This document shows, one piece after another, positions 1 through 8,227 of a stretch of DNA of 50,806 bases (position 1 is the stretch's first letter; each line of letters starts with the position of its first letter). A program made the position numbers and the translations under genes. The stretch lies in NCBI GenBank assembly GCA_947505245.1, contig CANNIZ010000029.1, positions 1 through 50,806 of the forward strand, in the 5' to 3' direction. The notes beneath the pieces are model-generated. The model was given only the letters and a program-made list of their open reading frames with translations, made no database searches and had not been told where the DNA came from. This DNA comes from Pseudomonadota bacterium. Lineage in GTDB: Bacteria > Myxococcota_A > UBA796 > GCA-2862545.

Positions 1-316
1 CCCAGATCGGCCCCGTGCCGCCGTAGACCGCGGCGTTCGTGAGCAGGTAGAGGACCTCGAACAGCGGCGCCGCGTCCATTCGCAGCGCCTCCTCGCCGAT
101 CACGCGCCACGCATGGTCGACGAATTCCGGTGCGTCGACGCGTCCAGAGAGGAGCAGGCGATCGCGCTGGGTGCGGTCCATCTTGGTGAACGCCTCGATC
201 AGGCGCTCGACGATGAACACTTTGGACCATGGAAGATCGGCGAGGGAGGCGTCGAAGGCGTCAGCCAGGGCGGGGCGCAGGCGCACGTTGAGCTGGCTCG
301 AGCGGCGGCGGGTCAA
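1..316 (-). CDS. Ribbon-helix-helix-like protein, partial (C-terminus off the window)
   Basis: The reading frame runs off the left edge, leaving the first 105 residues. I choose the TTG start because GGAGG lies four bases upstream of it. The N-terminus (LTRRRSSQLNVRLRPALADA) reads as a basic tail, a beta-strand and a first helix, and a second helix follows (SKVFIVERLIEAF); this is the layout of a ribbon-helix-helix DNA-binding domain. The rest is acidic and helical and not recognised. It lies downstream of the thiolase gene on the same strand, 142 bp away. That gap holds nothing I can assign. The RHH reading is inference from pattern only. Confidence 0.55.
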   Translation of the reverse strand, partial: MTRRRSSQLNVRLRPALADAFDASLADLPWSKVFIVERLIEAFTKMDRTQRDRLLLSGRVDAPEFVDHAWRVIGEEALRMDAAPLFEVLYLLTNAAVYGGTGPIW

Positions 317-458
317 CGGGCCTCCAGGGTTCGCGCGCCCGGGGCGGCGCGGTGGCTAGCCTAGTCTAGCCGACCGGCCGCTGGGGGCGCTTCTGGGCGC
401 ACCCGCAGAGTCACGTTGGTGCTGCGGCATCGCGGGCCATGGAGCGATACGATTCCGA

Positions 459-1709
459 TCACTTGACGCGGCGAAGCACCGTCACGCAGTTGGTGACGCC
501 CGAACCGCCGACGTTGAACGTGACACCGACGGTCGGCGCCTTGTTCGACGGCGCGAGGCCGATCGGCTCGCCAACGAGCTGCTTGTAGACGAGGGCGTGC
601 ATCGAGGCGCCCGTCGCGCCGACCGGGTGGCCCTTGGCCTTCAACCCACCGGAGAGGTTGATCGGGACGATGTCGTCGGGGCCGAACCGCCCCGCGACGT
701 AGTCGTGTCCGGCGCGCCCGTCGTCCGCGAGGCCGAGCGCCTCGGTGCAGAGCAGCTGGTTGATCGTGAAGCAGTCGTGCACCTCTGCGAGATCGAGGTC
801 GGCGACCGTAATCTTCGCCTCGGCGTACGCGCTCTCGACCGCGTGCTTTCCGGCGGCGAGCCTGTGCTTGTCGTCGCGCTTCGACAGCGGCAGGTAATCG
901 ACCGCGTGGCCGATGCCGGCGATCTCCACGACCTTCTCGCGGGTCTTTCGCGCGTTCGCCGTCGACGTGAGCACGACCGCGGCGGCGCCGTCGGTAACCA
1001 GCGAGCAGTCGTGCAGCCGAAGCGGCGCTGCGACCATCACGTTCGCGCCCTTGCCGGTGTCCGGCATCCCGAGGATCGCCTCGGCGGTCTGCGGGCCGTT
1101 CTGCACGTGTGCGAGCGGGTTCTTCGCCGCGTTCCGGTAGCAAAGCGCGGCGACGTGGGCGAACTGGTTGCGGATCTCGGCCTCGGAGTAGCCGTACCGC
1201 GCGATGTAGGCCTTCGCGAGCTCGGCGAACAAAGCCGGGAACGTCGCGCCACGCGCGGCCTCCTCCGGCACGAACGAGCACGTCGCGAGCGCCGCGGTCA
1301 TCGCGGGCGTGTCGAGCAGCGTCATCTTCTCGACGCCGATCACGAGCACGTTCCGGTAGCGTCCGGACTCGATCGCGTACACCGCGTCGTAGATCGCCAC
1401 CGACGATGACGCGCACGCCGCCTCTGTGCGGGTCATCGGCTTGAACCGCAGCGCGGGGTCGATCGCGACCGCGAGCGGGCCGATGTGCTCCTGCCCGACG
1501 AACCTCCCTGGGGAGCAGGTGCCGATCCACACCGCGTCGATGTCCTTCGCCTCGAGACCGGAGTCGGCGATTGCACCCCGTCCCGCCTCCACGATCAGGT
1601 CGTAGAACGACCGGGTGTCGGTCTTCTTCTTGAACGAGATCATGTCCTTGACGTCGATGAACGCCCCGAACTTTGTGTTGTACGCCCCGACGATGCTGAC
1701 CTGGCTCAT
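459..1709 (-). CDS. Thiolase-family acetyl-CoA acyltransferase
   Basis: This 416-residue protein has the thiolase fold signature. The nucleophilic Cys is C99 in TEAACASSS. A His comes from HDCFTINQ, and the GGLKAKGHPVGATG motif supplies the second catalytic His. The C-terminus reads VGGSGVTNCVTVL, closer to SCP2/SCP-x and lipid-transfer thiolases than to FadA or PhaA. It should cleave a 3-ketoacyl-CoA, or condense acetyl-CoA. It is the second gene of an operon, 23 bp after a short-chain dehydrogenase that could supply the 3-keto substrate. AGAGG precedes the ATG. The substrate is unknown; a sterol or branched acyl-CoA is possible. Confidence 0.88.
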   Translation of the reverse strand: MSQVSIVGAYNTKFGAFIDVKDMISFKKKTDTRSFYDLIVEAGRGAIADSGLEAKDIDAVWIGTCSPGRFVGQEHIGPLAVAIDPALRFKPMTRTEAACASSSVAIYDAVYAIESGRYRNVLVIGVEKMTLLDTPAMTAALATCSFVPEEAARGATFPALFAELAKAYIARYGYSEAEIRNQFAHVAALCYRNAAKNPLAHVQNGPQTAEAILGMPDTGKGANVMVAAPLRLHDCSLVTDGAAAVVLTSTANARKTREKVVEIAGIGHAVDYLPLSKRDDKHRLAAGKHAVESAYAEAKITVADLDLAEVHDCFTINQLLCTEALGLADDGRAGHDYVAGRFGPDDIVPINLSGGLKAKGHPVGATGASMHALVYKQLVGEPIGLAPSNKAPTVGVTFNVGGSGVTNCVTVLRRVK

Positions 1710-1732
1710 GGGAAACCTCTAGGATGGAAGGG

Positions 1733-2524
1733 TTATTTTGCGAGACCGTTCGCGATCAGGCCGCCGGTGATCTCGAGACAGGTGGCGTCCATCGCGTCGT
1801 TCTGGACGGCGAACACGATGGCATTTGCGATCTCCGCCGGCTCGATCAGCCGCCCGATGTGGACGCCGTCGAGCAGTCGCGCGAGCGCATCCTGGTTCAT
1901 TCCCTTGACCATCGGGGTCCCGACGTAGCCGGGCGCGATCGCGACGCAGCGGACGTTGTGGACGCCCTTCGCCTGGAGCTCGCCGACGATGATCTTCGGC
2001 CACAGGGCGAGGGCCGCCTTCGCCGACGAGTAGTTCATCTGGCCGACCTGGCCGCTCTTGTTGACGGACGAGATCGGGATCAGCACGCCTTCCCAGCCGT
2101 TGTTGACCATCCGCAGCGCCGCCTCGCGGATCGTGATGAACGCGCCGACGAGGTTCACGTCGATCACCGCCCGGAACTGGTCGGTCGTCATCGCCTTCTT
2201 GACCTTGCCGGTCTCCTTGTCGACGTTGAGCATGAAGCCGTCTTTGATGATGCCCGCACACGCGACCGCGACGTTGAGCCGGCCGAACCGCTCGATCGCC
2301 GTGTCCATCAGGTTCGCGACCTCCTCGTCGGACGTGACGTTGCACGTCGCAATTTCGACTTCGCCGCCCGCGGCGATGATCTCGCCAGCGACCCGCTCGA
2401 GCGCCGCCCGGTTGAGGTCGCCGATCACGACCTTCGCGCCCTTCGCCGCCAACGACTTGGCGACCGCCTCGCCGATCCCGCTGCCGCCACCGGTGACGAC
2501 CGCCACCGCTCCGTTCACGTCCAT
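1733..2524 (-). CDS. Short-chain dehydrogenase (3-hydroxyacyl-CoA dehydrogenase type 2-like)
   Basis: The protein is a 263-residue classical SDR. The nucleotide-binding motif TGGGSGIG is at residues 11-18, and the catalytic set is Ser152/153, Tyr165 and Lys169 (NYSSAKAAL). The NAG motif reads CAG. Its overall layout resembles 17-beta-HSD10-type enzymes, which oxidise 3-hydroxyacyl-CoA with NAD. The reading frame stays open further upstream, but AAAGGAGGA six bases before this ATG fixes the start. It is the first gene of an operon with the thiolase, so the pair could perform the last two steps of a beta-oxidation round. The gene diverges from the GMC oxidoreductase operon across a control region with two palindromes. 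Confidence 0.85.
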   Translation of the reverse strand: MDVNGAVAVVTGGGSGIGEAVAKSLAAKGAKVVIGDLNRAALERVAGEIIAAGGEVEIATCNVTSDEEVANLMDTAIERFGRLNVAVACAGIIKDGFMLNVDKETGKVKKAMTTDQFRAVIDVNLVGAFITIREAALRMVNNGWEGVLIPISSVNKSGQVGQMNYSSAKAALALWPKIIVGELQAKGVHNVRCVAIAPGYVGTPMVKGMNQDALARLLDGVHIGRLIEPAEIANAIVFAVQNDAMDATCLEITGGLIANGLAK

Positions 2525-2544
2525 CGCGTCCTCCTTTCGGGGTT

Positions 2545-2563
2545 GTGCTGCAACGCAGCATTG
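2545..2563. promoter_or_regulatory. Palindromic operator candidate, copy 1
   Basis: The site reads TGCTGC-aac-GCAGCA at 2546-2560 within a longer conserved block. It lies 21 bp upstream of the SDR start codon, close to its Shine-Dalgarno. A second block matches 15 of 19 bases 54 bp away (centre to centre). Paired palindromes of this size are typical of TetR-family repressors of lipid genes, but no regulator gene is adjacent. Confidence 0.5.
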
Positions 2564-2598
2564 TCGGGAGAGTGTAATCGACGGCGCGTTCGCGTCAA

Positions 2599-2617
2599 GT
2601 GTTGCATTGCAACATTG
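2599..2617. promoter_or_regulatory. Palindromic operator candidate, copy 2
   Basis: The core is a perfect inverted repeat, TGTTGCA-t-TGCAACA (2600-2614), flanked by the same G...TTG edges as copy 1. Both sites lie in the divergent control region between the SDR-thiolase operon and the GMC-oxidoreductase operon. One regulator could therefore control both directions. The spacing of about five helical turns would put two bound dimers on the same face of the DNA. Confidence 0.55.
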
Positions 2618-2709
2618 GTCGCCACGTGCGACGGGCACCTGGGACGTGTGACCCGCGGCTGGGGGCGCAGGAAACCGCGCGATCGGGTTACCCCGTCGGG
2701 GAGGGCGGC

Positions 2710-3168
2710 TTGAACCGACGCACATTCCTGTTCGGGGCTTTGGGCGCTGGTGCGTTGACCGCGATCGGCGCGGTGCCGTTCGCGTTGGTGGACGAGGACG
2801 CTGTGCTGCTCGCAGCGATCGACGCGATCTTCCCGCCGCTCGAGGGGATGCCGACCGGCGCCGAGGTCGACGCGGCCGCCGCGTTCCGGAGGTACATCGC
2901 AAACCTCCCGACGCGCACGCGGTTCGAGGCCCGCGGTCTGCTTCGCGCAATCGAGGTTGGCGCGGCGGCGACGACGGGCAGCCGGTTTACGGTCCTCGAT
3001 CGCGATGGACGGACCGTGTTCCTCGAGGGCCTGCTCGACGGCGTGTTCCCGCAGCGTCTGCTCGCGAACGGGCTGAAGCAGGTGTGCGCCGTCGCGTACT
3101 GGCAGCACCCGCGCACGTGGACGGCCCTCGCCTACGATGGGCCGCTCGTCGGTCGGAGCGCGCCATGA
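2710..3168 (+). CDS. Tat-signal small subunit of a GMC dehydrogenase (gluconate 2-dehydrogenase subunit 3-like)
   Basis: This 152-residue protein starts at a TTG preceded by GGGGAGGGC. The N-terminus LNRRTFLFGALGAGALTA is a twin-arginine signal followed by a hydrophobic stretch, so folded export is expected. The mature part begins with a helix (LLAAIDAIFPPLEGMPTGAE) typical of the small subunits that accompany FAD-dependent GMC dehydrogenases. Its stop codon overlaps the start of the GMC oxidoreductase (ATGA). It probably escorts that enzyme to the periplasm, because the large subunit has no signal peptide. The family call rests on size, signal and neighbour, and similarity is moderate. Confidence 0.7.
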   Translation: MNRRTFLFGALGAGALTAIGAVPFALVDEDAVLLAAIDAIFPPLEGMPTGAEVDAAAAFRRYIANLPTRTRFEARGLLRAIEVGAAATTGSRFTVLDRDGRTVFLEGLLDGVFPQRLLANGLKQVCAVAYWQHPRTWTALAYDGPLVGRSAP

Positions 3169-4640
3169 GTGTTCACATCGACTGCGACGTCGTCGTCGTC
3201 GGCAGCGGAGCGGGTGGCGGCCCGGCTGCGTCCGAATTGGCGCGCGCGGGGCTCGACGTCGTCGTGCTCGAGATGGGCGACAAACACGACCCGAAGACGT
3301 TCACCCAGCGCGAGGAGGACATGTTCCCGCGCCTGTTCCAGGACGCAGCTTCGCGCACCACGGCGGATCGATCGATTCAGGTGCTGCAGGGAAAAGGGGT
3401 CGGCGGGTCCACCGTTCACAACCTGAACCTGTGCAAGCGCGTGGACGACGAGCTGCTCGACGTGTGGGAGCGCGAACACGGCCTTCCCGGCCTGCGCATG
3501 GCGCTGGCCCCCCATTACGCCGTGGTCGAGCAGCGCATCGAGGTCTCCGAGGTCCCGTGGGATCGCGTGACGCGCAACAACCGCCTCCTTCGTGTGGGCG
3601 CCGAGGCGCTCGGCTGGAAACACGGCCCGCTCAAACACAACCGCAAGGGCTGCATCGGCAGCGGATTCTGCGAGCTCGGCTGCGCCTACGACGCGAAGAT
3701 GAACAGCGCGCGCGTGTTCCTGCCGGACGCCGAACTACACGGCGCCCGCGTGCTCCCCGGCCACCGCGTCACCCGCGTCACCACCGCGCTCGGCCGCGCC
3801 ACCGGCGTCGTCGGTGAGGGCCCGACCGGCGAATTCTCCGTGCGCGCGCGGGGCGTCGTGCTCTCCGCCTCGGCGACCGGCAGCTCCGCGATCGTGCTCG
3901 CGAGCGGCCTCCCCGACCCCTGGCGCCAGGCGGGCCGCGGCCTGCACCTGCACCCCGGCGCCACCGTCGGAGGCGTGTTCCCCGACCCCGTCGACGGCTG
4001 GAAGGGCATCCCGCAGAGCTGGGAGTGTACGGAGTTCCTGCACCCGACGGACCCGGATCGCCGCGTGTGGCTCGTGCCCGTGTTCGGCCACCCCGTCGGC
4101 GTGGGCTCGATGTTGCCGGGAATTGGTGCCTCAGCGACGAAGCGGATGGCGAGCTTCCGGCACATCGCCGCGATGACGCCGATGCTGCACGACACCAGCG
4201 TCGGGCGGATCGAGGCGACGCGGGACGCGCGGCCGATCATCCAGTACCAGAGCAACGAGGCGGATCTGCGCATGATGGCGAAGGGGATGATGGGCGCCGC
4301 CCGCATCCTTCTCGCGGCCGGTGCCACGGAGGTGCTGATCCCGACGTCCCGTCCGCGCATCATCACCGCGCACGATCAAGCGAAGGCGCTCGCGAACGTC
4401 GCGCTCGGGCCGCTCGATCCGCCGCTCGCAGCGGTGCATCCGATGGGCGGGCTTTGTATGGGCGGCGATCCGAAGCGGTCGTCGTGTGACGCGACGGGCC
4501 TTTACCATCAGCTACCGAACCTTTGGGTGGCGGACGGGAGCCTGTTCCCGACGTCCACGGGTGTGCCGCCGCAGCTTTCGATCTACGCCTTCGGGCACCT
4601 CGTCGGGCAGGCCGCCGCGGCCGCCCTGGAGAACAAATGA
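3165..4640 (+). CDS. GMC-family FAD-dependent oxidoreductase
   Basis: The protein has 491 residues. The FAD-binding Rossmann motif GSGAGGG is at residues 13-19. A GMC signature follows (QVLQGKGVGGSTVHNLNLC), and the C-terminal catalytic region has HPMGGLCMGGD and then DGSLFPTSTGVPPQLSIYA. A three-Cys segment, CIGSGFCELGC, lies in the substrate domain. It resembles long-chain alcohol or sugar-alcohol dehydrogenases of this family. It would oxidise an alcohol and pass electrons on, probably with the preceding Tat subunit. The ATG overlaps the upstream stop (ATGA), and its own stop overlaps the aldolase start. The substrate is unknown. Confidence 0.85.
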   Translation: MSVHIDCDVVVVGSGAGGGPAASELARAGLDVVVLEMGDKHDPKTFTQREEDMFPRLFQDAASRTTADRSIQVLQGKGVGGSTVHNLNLCKRVDDELLDVWEREHGLPGLRMALAPHYAVVEQRIEVSEVPWDRVTRNNRLLRVGAEALGWKHGPLKHNRKGCIGSGFCELGCAYDAKMNSARVFLPDAELHGARVLPGHRVTRVTTALGRATGVVGEGPTGEFSVRARGVVLSASATGSSAIVLASGLPDPWRQAGRGLHLHPGATVGGVFPDPVDGWKGIPQSWECTEFLHPTDPDRRVWLVPVFGHPVGVGSMLPGIGASATKRMASFRHIAAMTPMLHDTSVGRIEATRDARPIIQYQSNEADLRMMAKGMMGAARILLAAGATEVLIPTSRPRIITAHDQAKALANVALGPLDPPLAAVHPMGGLCMGGDPKRSSCDATGLYHQLPNLWVADGSLFPTSTGVPPQLSIYAFGHLVGQAAAAALENK

Positions 4641-5389
4641 CCGCGATCCGGGGCCTGCGAAAGCCCGAACACCAGCTCCGCCGCGAGCTCGTCCAGTTCG
4701 CGCGCCTGTGCTACGAGCGCGGCCTCCTCGTCGGGTTCGACGGGAACCTCTCCGCGCGGATCGACGACGACCTGATCCTGTGTACGCGCGCCAGCTGCCA
4801 CAAGGGCCTCCTCACCGACGAGGACCTGCTCATCGTCACGCTCGGCGGAAAGAAGGTACGCGGAAATGGTACGCCGACGTCGGAGCTCAGCATGCACCTC
4901 GCCTGCTACAAGGCGCGGCCGGACGTGCAGGCCGTGATCCACGCGCACCCGCCGATGTGCATCGCGTTCACGGTCGCGGGACTGTCCATGGCGCAGTGTG
5001 TGCTGCCGGAGGTCGTGCTCACGATGGGTGTGATCCCGACGCTGCCGTACGAGACCACCGGGACCACCTCCCTCGCCGATCTCGTCGGCGCGGCCGCCGA
5101 AAACCACGACGCGGTGCTGCTCGATCACCACGGCGCAGTCGCGCTCGGCGACTCGCTGCTGTCGGCGTTCTGCAAGCTCGAGACGATGGAGCACACGGCG
5201 CTGATCCTGAAGTCCGCGCGCGACCTCGGCGGCGTCATCGACCTGCCGCCCGCGGAGTCCGCGCACCTTCGCAAGCTCGGTCTGTCGCGCTACGGCGGCC
5301 CCCCCGCCGCTCAGGCCCGCGTGGGTGAGCCGTTCGCCGACCTCCCCGCGGCCTGCCAGGTCTGCCCAACCCCGCCGAAGGCTCGTTAG
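4637..5389 (+). CDS. Class II aldolase/adducin family protein
   Basis: The 250-residue protein matches L-fuculose-phosphate aldolase-type proteins. It has GNLSARI near the N-terminus, the zinc-ligand motif HAHPP, and a later DHHGAV segment. The Glu of SELSMHLACY fits the catalytic acid. The ATG overlaps the stop of the GMC oxidoreductase, so these genes are translationally coupled. In this setting it could cleave or decarboxylate the keto product of that oxidation. The C-terminal 40 residues are low-complexity and include CQVC. The stop codon overlaps that of the convergent GH1 gene by four bases. Confidence 0.82.
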   Translation: MTAIRGLRKPEHQLRRELVQFARLCYERGLLVGFDGNLSARIDDDLILCTRASCHKGLLTDEDLLIVTLGGKKVRGNGTPTSELSMHLACYKARPDVQAVIHAHPPMCIAFTVAGLSMAQCVLPEVVLTMGVIPTLPYETTGTTSLADLVGAAAENHDAVLLDHHGAVALGDSLLSAFCKLETMEHTALILKSARDLGGVIDLPPAESAHLRKLGLSRYGGPPAAQARVGEPFADLPAACQVCPTPPKAR

Positions 5390-6849
5390 TCCTTGAACCC
5401 GTTGTCGCCGGCGATGGTGCGGTAGCGCGCCGCGATCGGCCGCTCGACGCGCGCCTTCGTGCCGGGCTCCAGGCCGTACAGCCCGAAGCTGAACGCCGTC
5501 ATCCCGTGGTTCCACTCGTAGTTGTCCACCCACGACCACGGGTAGTACCCGCGGATGTCGGCGCCAGCGGCGATGCGGCCGTGTACGGTGCGCAGCGACT
5601 CGTCGAGCAGATCGGCGCGCGCGCCTTCGTCCGCGGGGTTCGACCAGCCGTTCTCCGTGATGATCACCGGCAGGCCGTACTCACCTGCGCGATCGAGCAC
5701 GTGGCCGAGGCCTTCCGGCGTCGGGATCCAGCCGATCTCGGGGTAGAAGTCCGCCACCGGGATGTCGCCCATTCCGGGCAACGTCGTTCCGAGGCCCGTC
5801 ACCGTGACCACCGCGTAGTAGTTGACGCCGATCCAGTCCAACGTGCCTGCGAGCTCCGGCTTGGTCGTCTCGAACGTGCCGTCGACGTCCTCGTCCCACG
5901 AGCCGTTGACCGCGCCGTCCAGGAACAGGCGGTGGTACAGGTGGTCGACGTGCTCGACGCCCGCGACGTCCTCGGCGCGTGCGGGGTCGGCCGGCACCAT
6001 ATCCGCCATGTTCATCACGATGCCAACGAACGTGGCGTTGCCATCACCATCAACGTCCACCGTGTCTTCCGCGCGCAGCGCGGTCGCCATCACTCCGTGC
6101 CCGAGCACCTGGTTCTGCAGCACCACCCTGGCGCGCACCGCGTCGAACGATAGCCCGGGCGGGTTCGTGCGGTCGGGTCCCGGCGTCAGGTAGCCCGCGA
6201 GGACCACCGCGATCGGCTCGTTGAGCGTCGCCCACGTGTCGACCTCGCCGCCAAACTCGCGCCCACAGAACCCGGCCCACAGGCCGATCAGCCGCAACAT
6301 CCGCTCGCGATCGACCCAGCCGTCGTTCGCGCAGGTCTCCGCGTTGTAGTGACAGTCCTTGCCGTCGTGTACCCACAGCGGGAGCGTGTAGTGGTTCACC
6401 GTGACGAGCGGCTTGATCCCGGCTTCGTTCATCGCAGCGAAGAACTCGTGGTACCGCGCCAACGCGTCTGGATCGGCGTGGGCGTACAACTCGTCCACCG
6501 TGGTGGCGTCCTCCGCAGCGGCGTCCGGGAACACGCGCGACCACTCGAGGCCCATGCGCAGCGCGTTCAGGTTGTCGCTCTTCATGAGCGTGACGTCGTC
6601 TTCGAACGTCTCCCACATGCCGGGACCACCCGAAAGCGGCTCGCCGGACAGGTGCAGCGAGGACTCGGCGATGAGGTCGGGATCGGTCACCCATTGGTAC
6701 CAGTCCGAGTGGGGATCCTCGCAGTCTGCCTGCGACCACGTCGGGCAGCCCGGATCGACCTGGAACCCCGCGGTGGCGGAGCCCCACTGGAAGTCCTTCG
6801 GGAACCGGCCTTCGGGCGAGCACGCGAGCAGCAGAGACAGCGCGATCAT
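5386..6849 (-). CDS. GH1 beta-glycosidase lipoprotein
   Basis: This is a 487-residue glycoside hydrolase family 1 protein. FPKDFQWGSATAGFQ opens the barrel, TLNEP carries the acid/base Glu, and ITENGW carries the nucleophile. The N-terminus MIALSLLLACSPEG is a short lipoprotein signal with a lipidation Cys at position 10, so the enzyme should be membrane-anchored outside the cytoplasm. That is unusual, because most bacterial GH1 enzymes are cytosolic. The ATG overlaps the stop of the kinase gene upstream (ATGA), which supports this start over longer ones. The substrate is unknown; the layout resembles the archaeal CelB/LacS type. Confidence 0.87.
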   Translation of the reverse strand: MIALSLLLACSPEGRFPKDFQWGSATAGFQVDPGCPTWSQADCEDPHSDWYQWVTDPDLIAESSLHLSGEPLSGGPGMWETFEDDVTLMKSDNLNALRMGLEWSRVFPDAAAEDATTVDELYAHADPDALARYHEFFAAMNEAGIKPLVTVNHYTLPLWVHDGKDCHYNAETCANDGWVDRERMLRLIGLWAGFCGREFGGEVDTWATLNEPIAVVLAGYLTPGPDRTNPPGLSFDAVRARVVLQNQVLGHGVMATALRAEDTVDVDGDGNATFVGIVMNMADMVPADPARAEDVAGVEHVDHLYHRLFLDGAVNGSWDEDVDGTFETTKPELAGTLDWIGVNYYAVVTVTGLGTTLPGMGDIPVADFYPEIGWIPTPEGLGHVLDRAGEYGLPVIITENGWSNPADEGARADLLDESLRTVHGRIAAGADIRGYYPWSWVDNYEWNHGMTAFSFGLYGLEPGTKARVERPIAARYRTIAGDNGFKD

Positions 6850-8192
6850 CCGTACACCACGAGGGCGATCAGCACGACGCCTACGACCACCAGGAGGACT
6901 CCAAGTCCGAGCACCACCAGCAAACCGACGCCAGCGAACGCCATGCTCGCGGACGACGAGGCAGGCTGCGGTGGAAGCGAAGGAGACGCGGACTTTCGCG
7001 GCGTCGCCGGCTTCGGAGTGGGCGCGGCCGCAACGGGCGAGGAGATCGGCGTGATGCTCCGACCCTTCGGGATGTTGCTCGCCGGAAACTCGGGCGGTTT
7101 TGCGGGGAGCGGGCCGGGTCGGTGCGGGGCCGGAGAGGGCGTCGCGAGGTTCATCGTCGCCTCGGCCTTCTGACGGCTTGGCGGCGCCGTCCCACCGCGG
7201 CCGGGCGACTTCTGCGCTTGCGGGGGATCTTCGAACAGCGTCTTGCCAGCGAGCGCGGCGTCTTTGATTGGCTTTATGGCCGGGAACTGGATGCCGCGCA
7301 CCCACTTCTGCAACGTCGGCCCCACCATGTCGCCCGCGATCTCTTCGCAGCGGTCGGCGACATCCTTGGCGGTGGGCCGGTCCGCCTTCTCATACGACAA
7401 CATGCGGTGCAGCAGGGCCATCGTCCGCGGGTCCTCGGCGTGCACCTTCGCGAGCCGCTCGATGACCCAGGGGTTGTACACGTCGTCCATCGCGGCCGTC
7501 GCGAATTGCTCCCCGACGTCCATGTCCTCGAACAAGCGCTCGCCGACCAGCAGCCGGTACATGCTGGAGCCGAGCGCGTACACATCGCTCTCGGCGCCCT
7601 GTTCGCCGCGTCGGAAGCACTCGGGGGCCGCGTACCCCGGCGTGAACGGCAGCTCGCCGAGCTTGGTCTTGGCCTGCCGGCTCATCTCCTGGCTGCGCGC
7701 GATGCCGAAGTCCAGCAGCTTCACCTGGCCGTGGATGGTGAGGCGCATGTTCTCGGGCTTCACGTCGCGATGGATCAGGCGGAGCGGGTTGCCCGTCTCG
7801 GGCGAGACCGTGCTCCAGGCCGCATGCAGCGCGTCGGCGATCTCGCCCATCGCCTGCAGCACGCACTTCTGCGGCATGAGCCGGTCGGGGCGGCACGCCT
7901 TGGTGAGGTCCATGCCCTCGACGTACTCCATCACCAGCGCGATGCGGCCCTGGATGCGGCACATGTCCGTGGCGCCGAGGATGGCCGGGTGGTTGAGCAT
8001 GCCGAGGATCCGTCCCTCGTCGCGCAGCCGCATCACCGCGTCGTCCTGGTCGTCGAGCCCCTCCTTCAGCACCTTCACGGCCATCTGCCGCGTCAACCCC
8101 GCCTTCTTCACGGTGGCAAGGTACACTTCGCCGAAGCCGCCCTTACCCAGGCAGTCGTGGAACTGGAACTCGATTCGGGATTCGGTGGCCAT
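6846..8192 (-). CDS. Ser/Thr protein kinase with C-terminal membrane anchor
   Basis: The 448-residue protein carries a Hanks-type kinase domain. The Gly-rich loop is GKGGFGEVY (16-24), the ATP Lys is K40, the catalytic loop is HRDVKPEN (141-148) and the metal motif is DFG (161-163). A Pro/Ala/Ser-rich linker follows from about residue 310. One hydrophobic helix at the very end (FAGVGLLVVLGLGVLLVVVG) makes it tail-anchored. No extracytoplasmic sensor domain is visible. It overlaps the GH1 lipoprotein gene by four bases. It diverges from the isomerase gene across 35 bp. Confidence 0.92.
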   Translation of the reverse strand: MATESRIEFQFHDCLGKGGFGEVYLATVKKAGLTRQMAVKVLKEGLDDQDDAVMRLRDEGRILGMLNHPAILGATDMCRIQGRIALVMEYVEGMDLTKACRPDRLMPQKCVLQAMGEIADALHAAWSTVSPETGNPLRLIHRDVKPENMRLTIHGQVKLLDFGIARSQEMSRQAKTKLGELPFTPGYAAPECFRRGEQGAESDVYALGSSMYRLLVGERLFEDMDVGEQFATAAMDDVYNPWVIERLAKVHAEDPRTMALLHRMLSYEKADRPTAKDVADRCEEIAGDMVGPTLQKWVRGIQFPAIKPIKDAALAGKTLFEDPPQAQKSPGRGGTAPPSRQKAEATMNLATPSPAPHRPGPLPAKPPEFPASNIPKGRSITPISSPVAAAPTPKPATPRKSASPSLPPQPASSSASMAFAGVGLLVVLGLGVLLVVVGVVLIALVVYG

Positions 8193-8227
8193 GTCCGCGC
8201 CGAGTCTAACCGCGATACGCCTCGGAC

